64,000 nucleotides of DNA, taken from positions 1-64,000 of the forward strand of contig QZDX01000009.1 in the NCBI GenBank assembly GCA_009917555.1, read 5' to 3'. This document shows positions 51,255-60,646 of the stretch, piece after piece. The notes under the pieces are model-generated. The model ran no database searches. It was not told the DNA's origin and worked only from the letters and a program-made list of their open reading frames with translations. A program made the position numbers and the translations under genes. This DNA comes from a bacterium 1XD21-13 (GTDB lineage: Bacteria > Bacillota > Clostridia > Lachnospirales > Lachnospiraceae). The first letter of the stretch is position 1; each line of letters opens with the position of its first letter.

Positions 51255-51995
51255 ATGGAAAAGATTGTAGAAATATGTTGCGGAGGCTATGAGGATGCGC
51301 TTGCGGCATATAGGGGAGGAGCAAAGCGCATAGAGCTTAACAGCGCCCTGTATTTGGGAGGGCTGACGCCGTCTCTTGCCGCCCTCATTTTAACAAAACG
51401 AAATACGGACCTGAAGGTAATTGCAATGGTCCGCCCTCGCGGAGCCGGCTTTTGCTACAGTGACGCCGATTTTGAAGTGATGGAGGCGGACGCAGAGCTT
51501 TTGCTGAAAAACGGCGCGGACGGCATTGCATTTGGCTGTCTCAATGAAAGAGGAGAAATTGAGAAAAACCAGGTTCGCAGGATGACCTCCCTGATAAAAC
51601 GGTATCAGGGGGAAGCCGTCTTTCACCGGGCATTTGACTGTGTTCAGGAGCCCTTCCAGGCAATAGAAATCTTGATTAAAATTGGAATTGATCGGATTTT
51701 AACCAGTGGAGGAAAGGAAAAAGCCACGGAAGGCGTAGAACTTTTGGAAAAGCTTCAGAAAACCTATGGGGAGAGGATTGAGCTTCTGGCCGGCAGTAGC
51801 ATCAATGCAGGAAATGCAAAGGAATTGATGGAGCAGACGGGAATCTGCCAGGTCCACAGCTCCTGCCGGGGTTGGCGGTCTGATCCTACTACCGAGGGGC
51901 CGCAGGTTTCCTATGCCTATGCGGGAGAGCCCCACAGAAGGGACTATGAGGTAGTGGACGAAGAACTGGTAAAGAGGTTGGTTGATGCAATATGA
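51255..51995 (+). CDS. cutC: CutC-family TIM-barrel protein
   Basis: 246 residues from ATG 51255, which follows GGAGG; an ATG at 51243 precedes the ribosome site. CutC-family motifs: EICCGGYEDALAAYRGGAKRI, LYLGGLTPSLAALI, MVRPRGAGFCYSD, AVFHRAFDCV and RILTSGGKEKA. CutC was linked to copper tolerance in E. coli, but its biochemical role is unclear and the fold is that of a sugar or amino-sugar enzyme. Its place between MupG-type and YitT genes suggests a catabolic role. Confidence 0.85.
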   Translation: MEKIVEICCGGYEDALAAYRGGAKRIELNSALYLGGLTPSLAALILTKRNTDLKVIAMVRPRGAGFCYSDADFEVMEADAELLLKNGADGIAFGCLNERGEIEKNQVRRMTSLIKRYQGEAVFHRAFDCVQEPFQAIEILIKIGIDRILTSGGKEKATEGVELLEKLQKTYGERIELLAGSSINAGNAKELMEQTGICQVHSSCRGWRSDPTTEGPQVSYAYAGEPHRRDYEVVDEELVKRLVDAI

Positions 51996-52870
51996 ATTTT
52001 CAAAAAATAAGAAATAACGATAAGGTGCGCTTTGTATATACCTTTGCAAGTGTTCTTCTTGCAGGCTTTATGCAGGCGGCTGTCATGCAGATTTTTATGG
52101 TTCCCATTAACCTGCTGTCCAGCGGATTTACGGGAGTGGCGATTTTGCTGGAGAAGATTACCTCCACCTTTTTTGGATTTTCCTTTTCCGTATCCTTGGG
52201 AATGCTGATTCTCAACATTCCGGTAGCCATTCTCTGCAGCAAGAGCATCAGTAAGCGGTTTACCTTCTTTTCGCTTTTGCAGGTATTCTTTGCCAGCTTC
52301 TTTCTCAGAGTGCTGAGCTTTGAGCCTTTATTTGAGGATATTCTGCTGAATGTGATTTTCGGCGGATTTTTATACGGCATTATGACCGTGATAGCCTTGA
52401 AGGGAAATGCCTCTACCGGTGGTGTGGATTTTGTTGCCCTCTATATTTCCAATAAAAAGGGGAAGTCTATCTGGAGCTACGTCTTTGTGTTTAATGCCAT
52501 ATTGATTACGATCTTTGGCTGTATGGTTGGCTGGGAATATGCCGGATACTCAATTTTGTTCCAGTTTATTTCCACAAAAACCATTGATTCTTTCTACCAC
52601 CGGTATGAGCGGATGACCATGCAGATTACCACAACAAAAGCGGATGAGGTGATAGAAGCTTATGTGGCGCAATATCGGCATGGAGTTTCCCGTGTGGATG
52701 GAATCGGGGGCTACAGCGGGAAAAAGGTGAGCCTTCTGCACACGGTAGTGTCCAGCTACGAGATGCAGGATATTGCCAAGCTGATGCGAAAGGCAGATCC
52801 CCATGTGGTGATCAATACCTTTAAATCGGAGGATTTTTATGGGGGATTTTATTTGAAGCCCATTGATTAA
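51992..52870 (+). CDS. YitT-family membrane protein
   Basis: 292 residues: five or six membrane helices in the N-terminal 180 residues (starting about residue 14) and a C-terminal DUF2179 domain (ITTTKADEVIEAYVAQYRHG, GGYSGKKVSLLHTVVSSYEM). YitT proteins are of unclear function, possibly transporters. It overlaps the cutC stop by 4 bp, so it is probably the last gene of the glycopeptide locus. A terminator follows. Confidence 0.88.
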   Translation: MNFQKIRNNDKVRFVYTFASVLLAGFMQAAVMQIFMVPINLLSSGFTGVAILLEKITSTFFGFSFSVSLGMLILNIPVAILCSKSISKRFTFFSLLQVFFASFFLRVLSFEPLFEDILLNVIFGGFLYGIMTVIALKGNASTGGVDFVALYISNKKGKSIWSYVFVFNAILITIFGCMVGWEYAGYSILFQFISTKTIDSFYHRYERMTMQITTTKADEVIEAYVAQYRHGVSRVDGIGGYSGKKVSLLHTVVSSYEMQDIAKLMRKADPHVVINTFKSEDFYGGFYLKPID

Positions 52871-52884
52871 GGAGGTCACTGAAA

Positions 52885-52926
52885 ATGATCGCAGGATGCC
52901 GGAAGGTGGAATGCGGTCATTTTTTC
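52885..52926 (+). terminator. Rho-independent terminator ending the glycopeptide locus
   Basis: ATGATCGCA (52885-52893) pairs with TGCGGTCAT (52912-52920) with one G-U pair, followed by T at 52920-52925. It closes the run of genes from 40360. Confidence 0.82.
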
Positions 52927-53008
52927 ATATAGTGAAAATTAAAGGAAAGTGCTACAATATAAAAAAGAGTTTTATTTACGGTTACAACGATTGGGGGGAG
53001 GAAAGCAG

Positions 53009-56000
53009 ATGTACATTGCAGATTTACATATCCATTCCAGATATTCCCGTGCCACCAGCAAGGAATGTACCCCGGAGCACCTGGACCTGTGGGCACGTCG
53101 CAAGGGAATCCACCTGGTAGGTACAGGGGACTTTACCCACAAGGCATGGAGGGAAGAGCTGAAAGAAAAATTAGAACCAGCAGAGGAGGGGCTATACAAA
53201 CTAAAAGAAGAATACCGGATCAAGGACGGGACTGCCCGGACCTCCTGGGCTCCTCGCTTTGTGGTGACAGGCGAGATCAGCTCTATCTACAAAAAATACG
53301 ACAAGACCAGAAAGGTCCACAGCCTGATTCTTCTTCCAGGTCTTGAGGATGCGGCTTTGATTGCTGCCAGGCTGGAGACCATCGGCAATATCCATTCTGA
53401 CGGCCGGCCAATCCTGGGTCTGGACTGCCATGACCTTTTGGAGCTTGTTCTGGATCTGTGCCCCAGGGCTATCTATGTGCCCGCCCATATCTGGACGCCG
53501 CATTTTTCGCTGTTTGGAGCATTCTCCGGCTTTGATACGGTAGAGGAATGCTTTGGAGACCTCAGCCCTCAGATACACGCTCTGGAAACGGGCCTGTCCT
53601 CCGATCCGCCCATGAACTGGCGTGTCTCAGCCCTGGATCGGTTTCACCTTATTTCCAATTCTGATGCCCATTCCCCGGCAAAGCTTGGCAGGGAAGCCAA
53701 TCTTCTGGATATCCAGTTGTCCTATGAGGGGCTTTACCAGGCCATTCAGGAGGGACATGGACTGGAGGGAACCATAGAATTTTTCCCGGAGGAGGGGAAA
53801 TACCACTACGACGGGCACCGTAAATGCAGTGTCTGCCTAAGTCCCGTGGAGGCAGAGCGCCATCAGGGTCTCTGCCCGGTGTGCGGCCGGAAGCTGACAA
53901 CAGGCGTTTCCCACCGGATTGAACAGCTCTCAGACCGCCCGGAGGACTTTGTGCGAAGTGAGGCAAAGAAATATGAAAGCCTGGTGCCCCTGCCGGAGGT
54001 GATCGGAGCCTCCACGGGCCGGTCCGCAGCCAGCGTAAAGGTAGTGCGGGAATATGAGGCCATGCTGGAAAAGCTGGGGCCGGAATTTGAGATTCTGCGA
54101 AATATTTCCATAGAGGACATTCGGAAAAATGCCGGAACCCTGATTGGGGAGGGCATCAGGCGTCTCCGTGAGGGAAAGGTACAGCGCACGCCGGGCTTTG
54201 ACGGAGAGTATGGAAAGATATTCCTGTTTCAGCCGGAGGAGCTTAACAGTCCGGACGGGCAGATGAATTTTTTGGATCGGTTAGGTCTGGCAGGTTTGGA
54301 TAACGGAGAAAAAGGTGACTATAAAAAGAATAAATCTGAAAAAAGTCAAAATATTCAGGGCATAAATGAACCTATAGCAGAAAAAAGAGATAATAAAGAC
54401 ACTAAAGACAAAGAAACGGAAAAGGAATGGAATTCTGAAAAAAGCGTAGTCAATCATAAGGTAAAGGAAAAACAGACAGCTGACTTAGAAAATCAGGAAC
54501 AGCAGGAAGCAATTCATTCTCAGGAGCGTGCCGTTGCAGTTACCGCCGGTCCGGGAACCGGCAAAACTTATACCTTGATTGAGCATATCCTTTATCTCGT
54601 TGAGGAATGTAAAGTAAAGCCAGCGGAAATAACGGCAGTCACCTTTACCAACCGGGCGGCAGGACAACTAAAGGAGCGACTGCAGGAGAGCTTTGGAAAG
54701 AAGCAGGGCTGGAAAAAGCTTCAGGCGGGAACTTTCCATGCACTCTGTCTGTCCTACCTCCAGGAAAAAGGCGAGACCGGAATCCTGATTGACGGAGTAG
54801 AGGCGTTGGAGATTCTCCGGGAGATTGTAAAAGAGGCGGGAATCAAGAAAAAACCGGAACGGCTTCAAAATCTCATATCTCTGTACAAGACAAGAGGTAT
54901 AACGCCACTAGAGAAAAATAAAAATACAAGTTTTACAGCAAAAGAAAATGAAATACCGGGCTTCCAGGAGGAAGAACTTCAAATATTAGAAGCCTATAAC
55001 CGCAGGCTCAAGGAGCAGGGACTTTGGGACTATGATGATCTGCTGACCGAAACCTGCCGTCTCCTGCAAAAAGAAACGGCAGAGGAGGAGCGGGCACAAA
55101 AAAAACACACTTATCTCCTGGTAGATGAATTTCAGGACATCAACCCCATCCAATACGAACTGCTCAAGCTCTGGAACCGCAAGGGAAAACAGCTCTTTGT
55201 CATTGGAGATCCGGACCAGTCTATCTATAGCTTCAGGGGAAGCAGCGCCGTCTGCTTCGAGACTCTAAAGGATGATTACCCGGAGCTTAAGGAAATTACC
55301 CTGTCCCGAAATTACCGCTCCACACCGGAGATTTTGTCTGTCGCACTTCTGGTCATCTCTCAAAATCCCGGCCCCCAAAGGCAGCTTATTCCCCAGTGCC
55401 CCAAGGGTTCAAAGGTTCGCCTGGTCACAGCTAAAAGCCCACGGGAGGAAGCCTCCTTTCTGGCTGCTGAAATCATACGGCAGATCGGCGGCGTAGACAT
55501 GCTTCAAGCCCACGAAGCCGCCCATGGGGAGGAAAGAGAGGAAAACAGAAGCTTTGGGGATATTGCAATTCTCTATCGTACCCACCGCCAGGCAGAGCTG
55601 ATTGAACAGCATTTGAAGCAGGAGGGCATTCCCTGCGTCATTGGAGGCAGAGACAGCTTCCTGTCCGAGCCGTCTGTAAGGGGAACGCTCTGCTTCTTCC
55701 GGTATCTGATGCATAGGGAGGATGTGCGCTCAGAAGAGATCAGCAGACGTCTTTTGTGGAGCAACCGGGAGGATTTCTCCCAGACAGCAGAAAAATACAC
55801 CCCATTGGTACAGAAAGCCAAACCAGAGAAGCTTCTGACCCAGTGGTCGGCAGAAATGCAGCTGGAAAAGGACCCGTCCCTAAAGAAGCTGATAGAAATG
55901 TCGGCATCTGCCAGAAGCATGGAAGAATTCCTAAACAGCCTGCTTCTGGGAGTGGAGAGCGATCTGAAACGCCATCCGGGAAAGCACTATACCTCAGATG

Positions 56001-56305
56001 CCGTGCAGCTTATGACCCTCCACGGCTCAAAGGGCCTGGAATTCCCCATAGTCCTGCTCTGCGGTCTCCAAAAAGGACTGCTGCCTCTGGAAACGGGGCC
56101 AGGATATACCGATCTCTTGGAGGAACGCCGGCTTTTCTATGTGGGAATGACAAGGGCAAGACAGGAGCTGGTGCTTGTCACCCTGGAGGAACCCTCCCGC
56201 TTCATCAGGGAGCTGCCCGAAAACGCAGTTGTCTGGGAGGAGGCCAAGATCAAAAAGCAGGAAGACAGCGGAACACAGCTAAGCCTGTTCGACTGGATGA
56301 AATAA
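53009..56305 (+). CDS. Endonuclease Q (PHP)-UvrD helicase fusion
   Basis: 1098 residues from ATG 53009, after GGGGGAGG; upstream in-frame starts at 52949 are rejected. Residues 1-410: EndoQ-like PHP nuclease, with LHIHSRYSRATSKEC, GTGDFTHKAW, VPAHIWTPHF and ISNSDAHSPAKLGREAN, and a zinc ribbon C273-C276-C289-C292. A Lys/Glu-rich linker spans about 430-495. The rest is a UvrD/PcrA helicase: AGPGTGKT at 513-520, LLVDEFQDINP, VIGDPDQSIYSFRGS, MTLHGSKGLEFP and FYVGMTRAR. It would nick DNA near deaminated bases and unwind. Known EndoQ enzymes are separate; the fusion is notable. Confidence 0.9.
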   Translation: MYIADLHIHSRYSRATSKECTPEHLDLWARRKGIHLVGTGDFTHKAWREELKEKLEPAEEGLYKLKEEYRIKDGTARTSWAPRFVVTGEISSIYKKYDKTRKVHSLILLPGLEDAALIAARLETIGNIHSDGRPILGLDCHDLLELVLDLCPRAIYVPAHIWTPHFSLFGAFSGFDTVEECFGDLSPQIHALETGLSSDPPMNWRVSALDRFHLISNSDAHSPAKLGREANLLDIQLSYEGLYQAIQEGHGLEGTIEFFPEEGKYHYDGHRKCSVCLSPVEAERHQGLCPVCGRKLTTGVSHRIEQLSDRPEDFVRSEAKKYESLVPLPEVIGASTGRSAASVKVVREYEAMLEKLGPEFEILRNISIEDIRKNAGTLIGEGIRRLREGKVQRTPGFDGEYGKIFLFQPEELNSPDGQMNFLDRLGLAGLDNGEKGDYKKNKSEKSQNIQGINEPIAEKRDNKDTKDKETEKEWNSEKSVVNHKVKEKQTADLENQEQQEAIHSQERAVAVTAGPGTGKTYTLIEHILYLVEECKVKPAEITAVTFTNRAAGQLKERLQESFGKKQGWKKLQAGTFHALCLSYLQEKGETGILIDGVEALEILREIVKEAGIKKKPERLQNLISLYKTRGITPLEKNKNTSFTAKENEIPGFQEEELQILEAYNRRLKEQGLWDYDDLLTETCRLLQKETAEEERAQKKHTYLLVDEFQDINPIQYELLKLWNRKGKQLFVIGDPDQSIYSFRGSSAVCFETLKDDYPELKEITLSRNYRSTPEILSVALLVISQNPGPQRQLIPQCPKGSKVRLVTAKSPREEASFLAAEIIRQIGGVDMLQAHEAAHGEEREENRSFGDIAILYRTHRQAELIEQHLKQEGIPCVIGGRDSFLSEPSVRGTLCFFRYLMHREDVRSEEISRRLLWSNREDFSQTAEKYTPLVQKAKPEKLLTQWSAEMQLEKDPSLKKLIEMSASARSMEEFLNSLLLGVESDLKRHPGKHYTSDAVQLMTLHGSKGLEFPIVLLCGLQKGLLPLETGPGYTDLLEERRLFYVGMTRARQELVLVTLEEPSRFIRELPENAVVWEEAKIKKQEDSGTQLSLFDWMK

Positions 56306-56326
56306 GTATATCCAAAGAAACAGAAC

Positions 56327-56375
56327 AAAATCACCGGAATACTATAACCATAAATGGTATATTTCCGGTGATTTT
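56327..56375 (+). terminator. Terminator hairpin abutting the ytaF start
   Basis: AAAATCACCGGAA (56327-56339) pairs with TTCCGGTGATTTT (56362-56374) with an inner weaker stem, followed by T. It ends the EndoQ-UvrD transcript. The T-run reaches within 2 nt of the ytaF start codon, and the only ribosome-site-like sequence (GGTGAT) lies inside the stem. Confidence 0.78.
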
Positions 56376-56377
56376 TC

Positions 56378-56932
56378 ATGTATACATTTCTCTTTGAAAT
56401 ATTGCTTCTGGTGACGGCCTTATCCGTAGATGCATTTGCCGCCGGCTTCGCATATGGCGTGAGTAAGATAAAGGTTCCATTCATTTCCGTAATTATCGTG
56501 ACAGGCATTTCCAGCCTGATCCTGGTCATTTCCCTCCTGGCGGGAAATGTAGTCAGCAGCCTGATTCCAGGAAATCTCACAAGCTACTTTAGCTTCCTGC
56601 TCCTGTTCGTCCTCGGCCTGGTAAAGCTCTTTGACCGATCCAAGCACAACGAGGCAGAAAATGCCAACAAAAACCAGGATGATCTGGTATCTCCGGGAGA
56701 AGCCCTGACCCTGGGCGCCGCCCTCTCCATTGACAGCCTGGCGGCAGGAATCGGAGCCGGAGTGCGGACTGCCTATATTCCCACTGCATTTCTGGCATCC
56801 ACAGTTATTGGAGCTCTGGCGCTCATTCTTGGAAGCTGCCTGGGAAGCCTCCTATCTTCCCATTGTAGATCGAACCTCTGTTGGGTGAGCGGTGTACTTC
56901 TCATACTTCTCGCCTTTATGAAACTGCTGTAA
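56378..56932 (+). CDS. ytaF: YtaF/MntP-like sporulation membrane protein
   Basis: 184 residues with six hydrophobic segments. The internally repeated motifs ALSVDAFAAGFAYGVSKIKV and ALSIDSLAAGIGAGVRTAY are the acidic helices of the MntP/YtaF group. YtaF is a sporulation-associated membrane protein of unclear activity; MntP exports manganese. I favour YtaF by length and motif. Its last 81 bp overlap the convergent Ca2+-ATPase gene. Confidence 0.85.
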   Translation: MYTFLFEILLLVTALSVDAFAAGFAYGVSKIKVPFISVIIVTGISSLILVISLLAGNVVSSLIPGNLTSYFSFLLLFVLGLVKLFDRSKHNEAENANKNQDDLVSPGEALTLGAALSIDSLAAGIGAGVRTAYIPTAFLASTVIGALALILGSCLGSLLSSHCRSNLCWVSGVLLILLAFMKLL

Positions 56933-59479
56933 AATACGGACAGGGCTCAAAAGAAGCAGCTCATGGGCCAAAAGGGGCATGGCAGAGAGCAGGATAAGCT
57001 GTGCCCACTCCCGAAGCTCCAGATGGCAGGTGCCAAAGGCCCGGATAAAATAAGGAAACTCCGTAACCAGCCCCTGCAGACCCAGCCCGATCACAAAGGC
57101 GGCCATCATCAGCCGGTTATTCAGATGATTCATCCGAAACAGGGAGGTCTCCACATCACGCATGCCAATGGCATGGAAAAGCTGGGAAATCCCCAGAACC
57201 GTAAAGGCATAGGTCTGTGACCGAGCCAGAATCTCCGGCGCCGACAGAAGAATCCGCAGGTTATTGAGGCTTATGGAAGCCCCGTGAGCCGTCAGCAGGG
57301 AAATAGGAAGCTGCAGGAAAGCCGTCATACTGATAAAAGCAATCAAAATGCCATAGAGCAGGGTGCAGCTTAAGCCCCCTCCGGCAAAAAGGCTTTCCCC
57401 CCTGGAGCGGGGCGGCCGGTTCATAAAATGCCTTGGATCTCCCGGGTCCACTCCCAGAGCCAGGGCGGGGAGGGAATCCGTAATCAGATTGATCCAGAGA
57501 ATATGGCTGGGCTTCAGGGGAGAGCCAAGCCCCAGCAAAATGGCGGTAAGCATGGTAATGATTTCTCCGAAATTGGAGGACAGGAGAAACAGCACCGCCT
57601 TTTTGATATTCTCGTAGATTCCTCTTCCCTCCGCAATGGCCTTGGCAATCGTAGCAAAATTATCATCCACTAAAATCAGATCCGCTGCGTTTTTTGCCAC
57701 ATCCGTTCCCGTAATCCCCATGGCAACTCCCACATCTGCCGCCTTTAAGGAGGGAGCGTCATTGACCCCGTCCCCCGTCATAGCCACAATTTTCTTGGAA
57801 GCTTTCAAAGCCTTTACAATGCGGACCTTGTGCTCAGGGGAAACCATGGCAAATACGGACAGCTTTTGAACAGCCCTGGAAAATTCCTCATCCGACAGGG
57901 AATCAATCTGGGCTCCTGTCATACAGTCCTCCGGCCGCTCTGCGATCCCAAGCTCCTTTGCAATGGCAAAGGCCGTGTCGCTCCGATCCCCGGTGATCAT
58001 CACGGTCTTCACCCCGGCTCGCCGGAAATCACGGACGGCTTTTACTGCCTCCGGACGGATGGGATCCATCATCCCCACAGCCCCCACAAAGGTCAGATTG
58101 CTCTCCAGTGGGCGGTCCGTTCCGGTTCGCATGCCCAGAGCAAGAAGCCGCAGTGCCCTCCCGGAGAGTGTTTTCATGGCGGCGGCAATTTCCCTGCGCT
58201 TGACAGAATCTAGAGGAACCACCCTGCCGCCCTGCAGGAGTGTATCACAGCGCTTGAGCACCTCGTCCGGGGAGCCCTTGGTATAAGAAACCGTAGAGCT
58301 GCCATTTCGGTGAAGCGTTGTCATCATTTTCCGATCCGAATCAAAGGCAAGCTCCTGGATGCGGGGCATTTTCCTCTCCAGCTCCGGCCGTTCCAGATAA
58401 AAGCGGCGGGCAAGATCCAGGAGAGCAAGCTCTGTGGGATCTCCCAGGCGGTTGTCCGGGTTAATCACCGCATCATTGCAGAGGGCAAAGCCTTCCAGGA
58501 GCTGACGGTTCTTTTCCGGGGAGAGGGCAGATACATCCAGGACATTTCCATTGGTATAGCAGGCGGTGACGGTCATTTTATTCTGGGTGAGGGTGCCTGT
58601 CTTGTCGGAGCAGACCACACTGACACAGCCTAAGGTTTCCACGCTGGGCAGGCGCTTTACAATGGTATTGACCTTTACCATGCGGGAAACGCTTAAGGCA
58701 AGAACCATGGTGACAATGGCAGGCAGTCCCTCGGGAACAGCGGCTACTGCCAGGGAAATGGCGGTGATCAGCATTTCCAGAATGTCCCTCTTTTGCAGAA
58801 TGGCAATGAAAAAGAGCAGGGCGCAGAGCAGCAGGGACACAATGCTTAAGAACTTCCCAAGCTCCCCTAAACGCTGCTGCAGAGGTGTGGTCTCAGAGGG
58901 AGCCTCATTGATGAGGCGGGCAATTTTTCCGATTTCCGTATCCATGCCGATGGCAGTCACAACGCCCTCCCCCCGGCCGTAGGTTACATTGGTGGACATA
59001 TAGGCCCGGTTATGCCTGGATAGATCCTTTTCCACGGGAACCGATTCTCCGGTTAGGGCGGCCTCCTCGATCTTGAGGCTGTTTACGGAAATCAGCTCCA
59101 AATCCGCAGGCACCTGGCGGCCGGCGTCCAGACAGACAATATCTCCGGGGAGGAGATCCTGGGCAGGAATTTCTTTCAAGATTCCATTTTGCCGGATAAG
59201 GGCAGTGGGGCTGGTCATCTGCTTTAAAGCTTCCAGGGCTTTCTGGGCCTTTCCCTCCTGGACCACGCCCACAATGGAATTTACCAGAATCACAGCCAGA
59301 ATAATCGCCGTATCGCTGACCTCCCCCAAAAGCATGGAAATGGCGGCTGCAATAAAGAGGATAAAGATCAGTGGATCATTCAGCTGCTCAAAAAAGGATT
59401 CCATCAGGGTTTTGTGATGGCCGTCTTCCAGAATATTCTGCCCCCGAAGTCCCTCCCGAGAGGTTGTCTCTTGCTTCAT
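56852..59479 (-). CDS. Ca2+-type P-type ATPase (P2)
   Basis: About 875 residues from ATG 59479, after AAAGGACGAAGAG; in-frame starts up to 59578 exist but lack a ribosome site. The N-terminal actuator region is short. Motifs: VPEGLPAIVT in the ion-binding helix, phosphorylated Asp292 in CSDKTGTLTQN, TGDRSDTA, and VAMTGDGVNDAPSLKAADVG. The family pumps Ca2+ (or Mn2+/Na+) out of the cell using ATP. The C-terminus overlaps ytaF, with opposite transcription. Confidence 0.92.
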   Translation of the reverse strand: MKQETTSREGLRGQNILEDGHHKTLMESFFEQLNDPLIFILFIAAAISMLLGEVSDTAIILAVILVNSIVGVVQEGKAQKALEALKQMTSPTALIRQNGILKEIPAQDLLPGDIVCLDAGRQVPADLELISVNSLKIEEAALTGESVPVEKDLSRHNRAYMSTNVTYGRGEGVVTAIGMDTEIGKIARLINEAPSETTPLQQRLGELGKFLSIVSLLLCALLFFIAILQKRDILEMLITAISLAVAAVPEGLPAIVTMVLALSVSRMVKVNTIVKRLPSVETLGCVSVVCSDKTGTLTQNKMTVTACYTNGNVLDVSALSPEKNRQLLEGFALCNDAVINPDNRLGDPTELALLDLARRFYLERPELERKMPRIQELAFDSDRKMMTTLHRNGSSTVSYTKGSPDEVLKRCDTLLQGGRVVPLDSVKRREIAAAMKTLSGRALRLLALGMRTGTDRPLESNLTFVGAVGMMDPIRPEAVKAVRDFRRAGVKTVMITGDRSDTAFAIAKELGIAERPEDCMTGAQIDSLSDEEFSRAVQKLSVFAMVSPEHKVRIVKALKASKKIVAMTGDGVNDAPSLKAADVGVAMGITGTDVAKNAADLILVDDNFATIAKAIAEGRGIYENIKKAVLFLLSSNFGEIITMLTAILLGLGSPLKPSHILWINLITDSLPALALGVDPGDPRHFMNRPPRSRGESLFAGGGLSCTLLYGILIAFISMTAFLQLPISLLTAHGASISLNNLRILLSAPEILARSQTYAFTVLGISQLFHAIGMRDVETSLFRMNHLNNRLMMAAFVIGLGLQGLVTEFPYFIRAFGTCHLELREWAQLILLSAMPLLAHELLLLSPVRILQQFHKGEKYEKYTAHPTEVRSTMGR

Positions 59480-59664
59480 GCGCTCTTCGTCCTTTCTTAA
59501 CCTGTCTTGAAAATGCGGCATGTACAGAGTATTTCTTACCTTTTTTGACAGTCGATATGAAATACCTTGTACGAGCATTGGTTATCAAAACATATGAAAA
59601 AAGGGACAAAGTTATGCTAATAAAAGGGATAAGCTTTCAAGGAACATAAAACAATATCTATTAC

Positions 59665-60609
59665 TTATTGTTCTGCTGTCTCCTGAAACCTCTCCATAAC
59701 CTGCTTTAACGAGCGCACACCCGTACAGGCTCCCAGGGCTTCCACGGCAAGGGACGCCGTCATATTGGCAAAGCGCCCGCAGTCTGCCAGATCCATCTGC
59801 TCCGACAGGGCATAGAGAAATCCGGCAGCGAAATTATCCCCTGCTCCGGTGGTGTCAACGCACTTGGTATGGGGATAGGCAGGAATCACAAGCCTTTGCC
59901 CCTTTGTCTTAATAAAACACCCATCTTTTCCCATTTTGATCACCATGCAGGAGACGCCACAGTCCAAAAAGGCGTCGGCAATCTCATCTGGCTCAGTAAG
60001 ACCGGACACAGCCTTTGCCTCCTCGTAGTTGGGAAATAAATAATCTACATATTGAATGGCGTCCCGAATATCCGGGAGCCGTTCGTTATTTTTACAGCGT
60101 GTCATATCAGCGCATAAAATACAGCCCTGCTCTTTGGCAGAGCGGAACAGGGATGCCATGGCCGGAACATCAAAGCAGGGGGACACAAAGATGCTGGCAA
60201 AACAGAGGATGGGGGCTTTCTTCAGTGCTTCCGTATGAATATCCAAAAGGGATAATTTCCGTAAGGAGCCGTTCCGATTGGTGACAAAGGAGCGCTCGGC
60301 ATCTTCGTCCACCAGAACGATATTGATTCCGGTTTCCAGATCCGCTTCCACAACCGTATCCTCCGTGGAAACACCATTTTCCTGAAAATAATTGAGAAGA
60401 ATCTGCCCACTCAGATCCCGGCCGAGCTTGGTGATGAGATTCACCTGCTTTCCAAGCCGGGCCAGGGTAACAGCCTCATTGCAGGCATCGCCGCCTGGGG
60501 TGAGGGTGATCTGCTCTGCAGGATAAGAACGATTTATAAGCTCCTTCTTTACAACAGGGCGCGCCAGAACATCCAGGATAGCAGCGCCAATGATGGTAAT
60601 GTCGTACAT
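59665..60609 (-). CDS. PfkB-family sugar kinase
   Basis: 314-residue cytoplasmic kinase of the ribokinase/PfkB family: YDITIIGAAILDVLARPVV, N-terminal TPGGDACNEAVTLARLG and the catalytic C-terminal DTTGAGDNFAAGFLYAL. The sugar (ribose, adenosine, fructose or similar) is not determined. AAAGGAG precedes the ATG. Its promoter -10 overlaps the stop codon of the upstream symporter gene, so it may be transcribed separately. Confidence 0.9.
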   Translation of the reverse strand: MYDITIIGAAILDVLARPVVKKELINRSYPAEQITLTPGGDACNEAVTLARLGKQVNLITKLGRDLSGQILLNYFQENGVSTEDTVVEADLETGINIVLVDEDAERSFVTNRNGSLRKLSLLDIHTEALKKAPILCFASIFVSPCFDVPAMASLFRSAKEQGCILCADMTRCKNNERLPDIRDAIQYVDYLFPNYEEAKAVSGLTEPDEIADAFLDCGVSCMVIKMGKDGCFIKTKGQRLVIPAYPHTKCVDTTGAGDNFAAGFLYALSEQMDLADCGRFANMTASLAVEALGACTGVRSLKQVMERFQETAEQ

Positions 60610-60640
60610 GTGATTTTTCTCCTTTGAGTAGTCTAATGTG

Positions 60641-60646
60641 ATTATA
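60641..60646 (-). promoter_or_regulatory. Putative -10 box for the PfkB kinase gene
   Basis: A perfect TATAAT (complement of 60641-60646) lies on the minus strand 31 nt before the kinase start, overlapping the stop codon of the symporter gene. The -35 region is poor. Confidence 0.5.
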
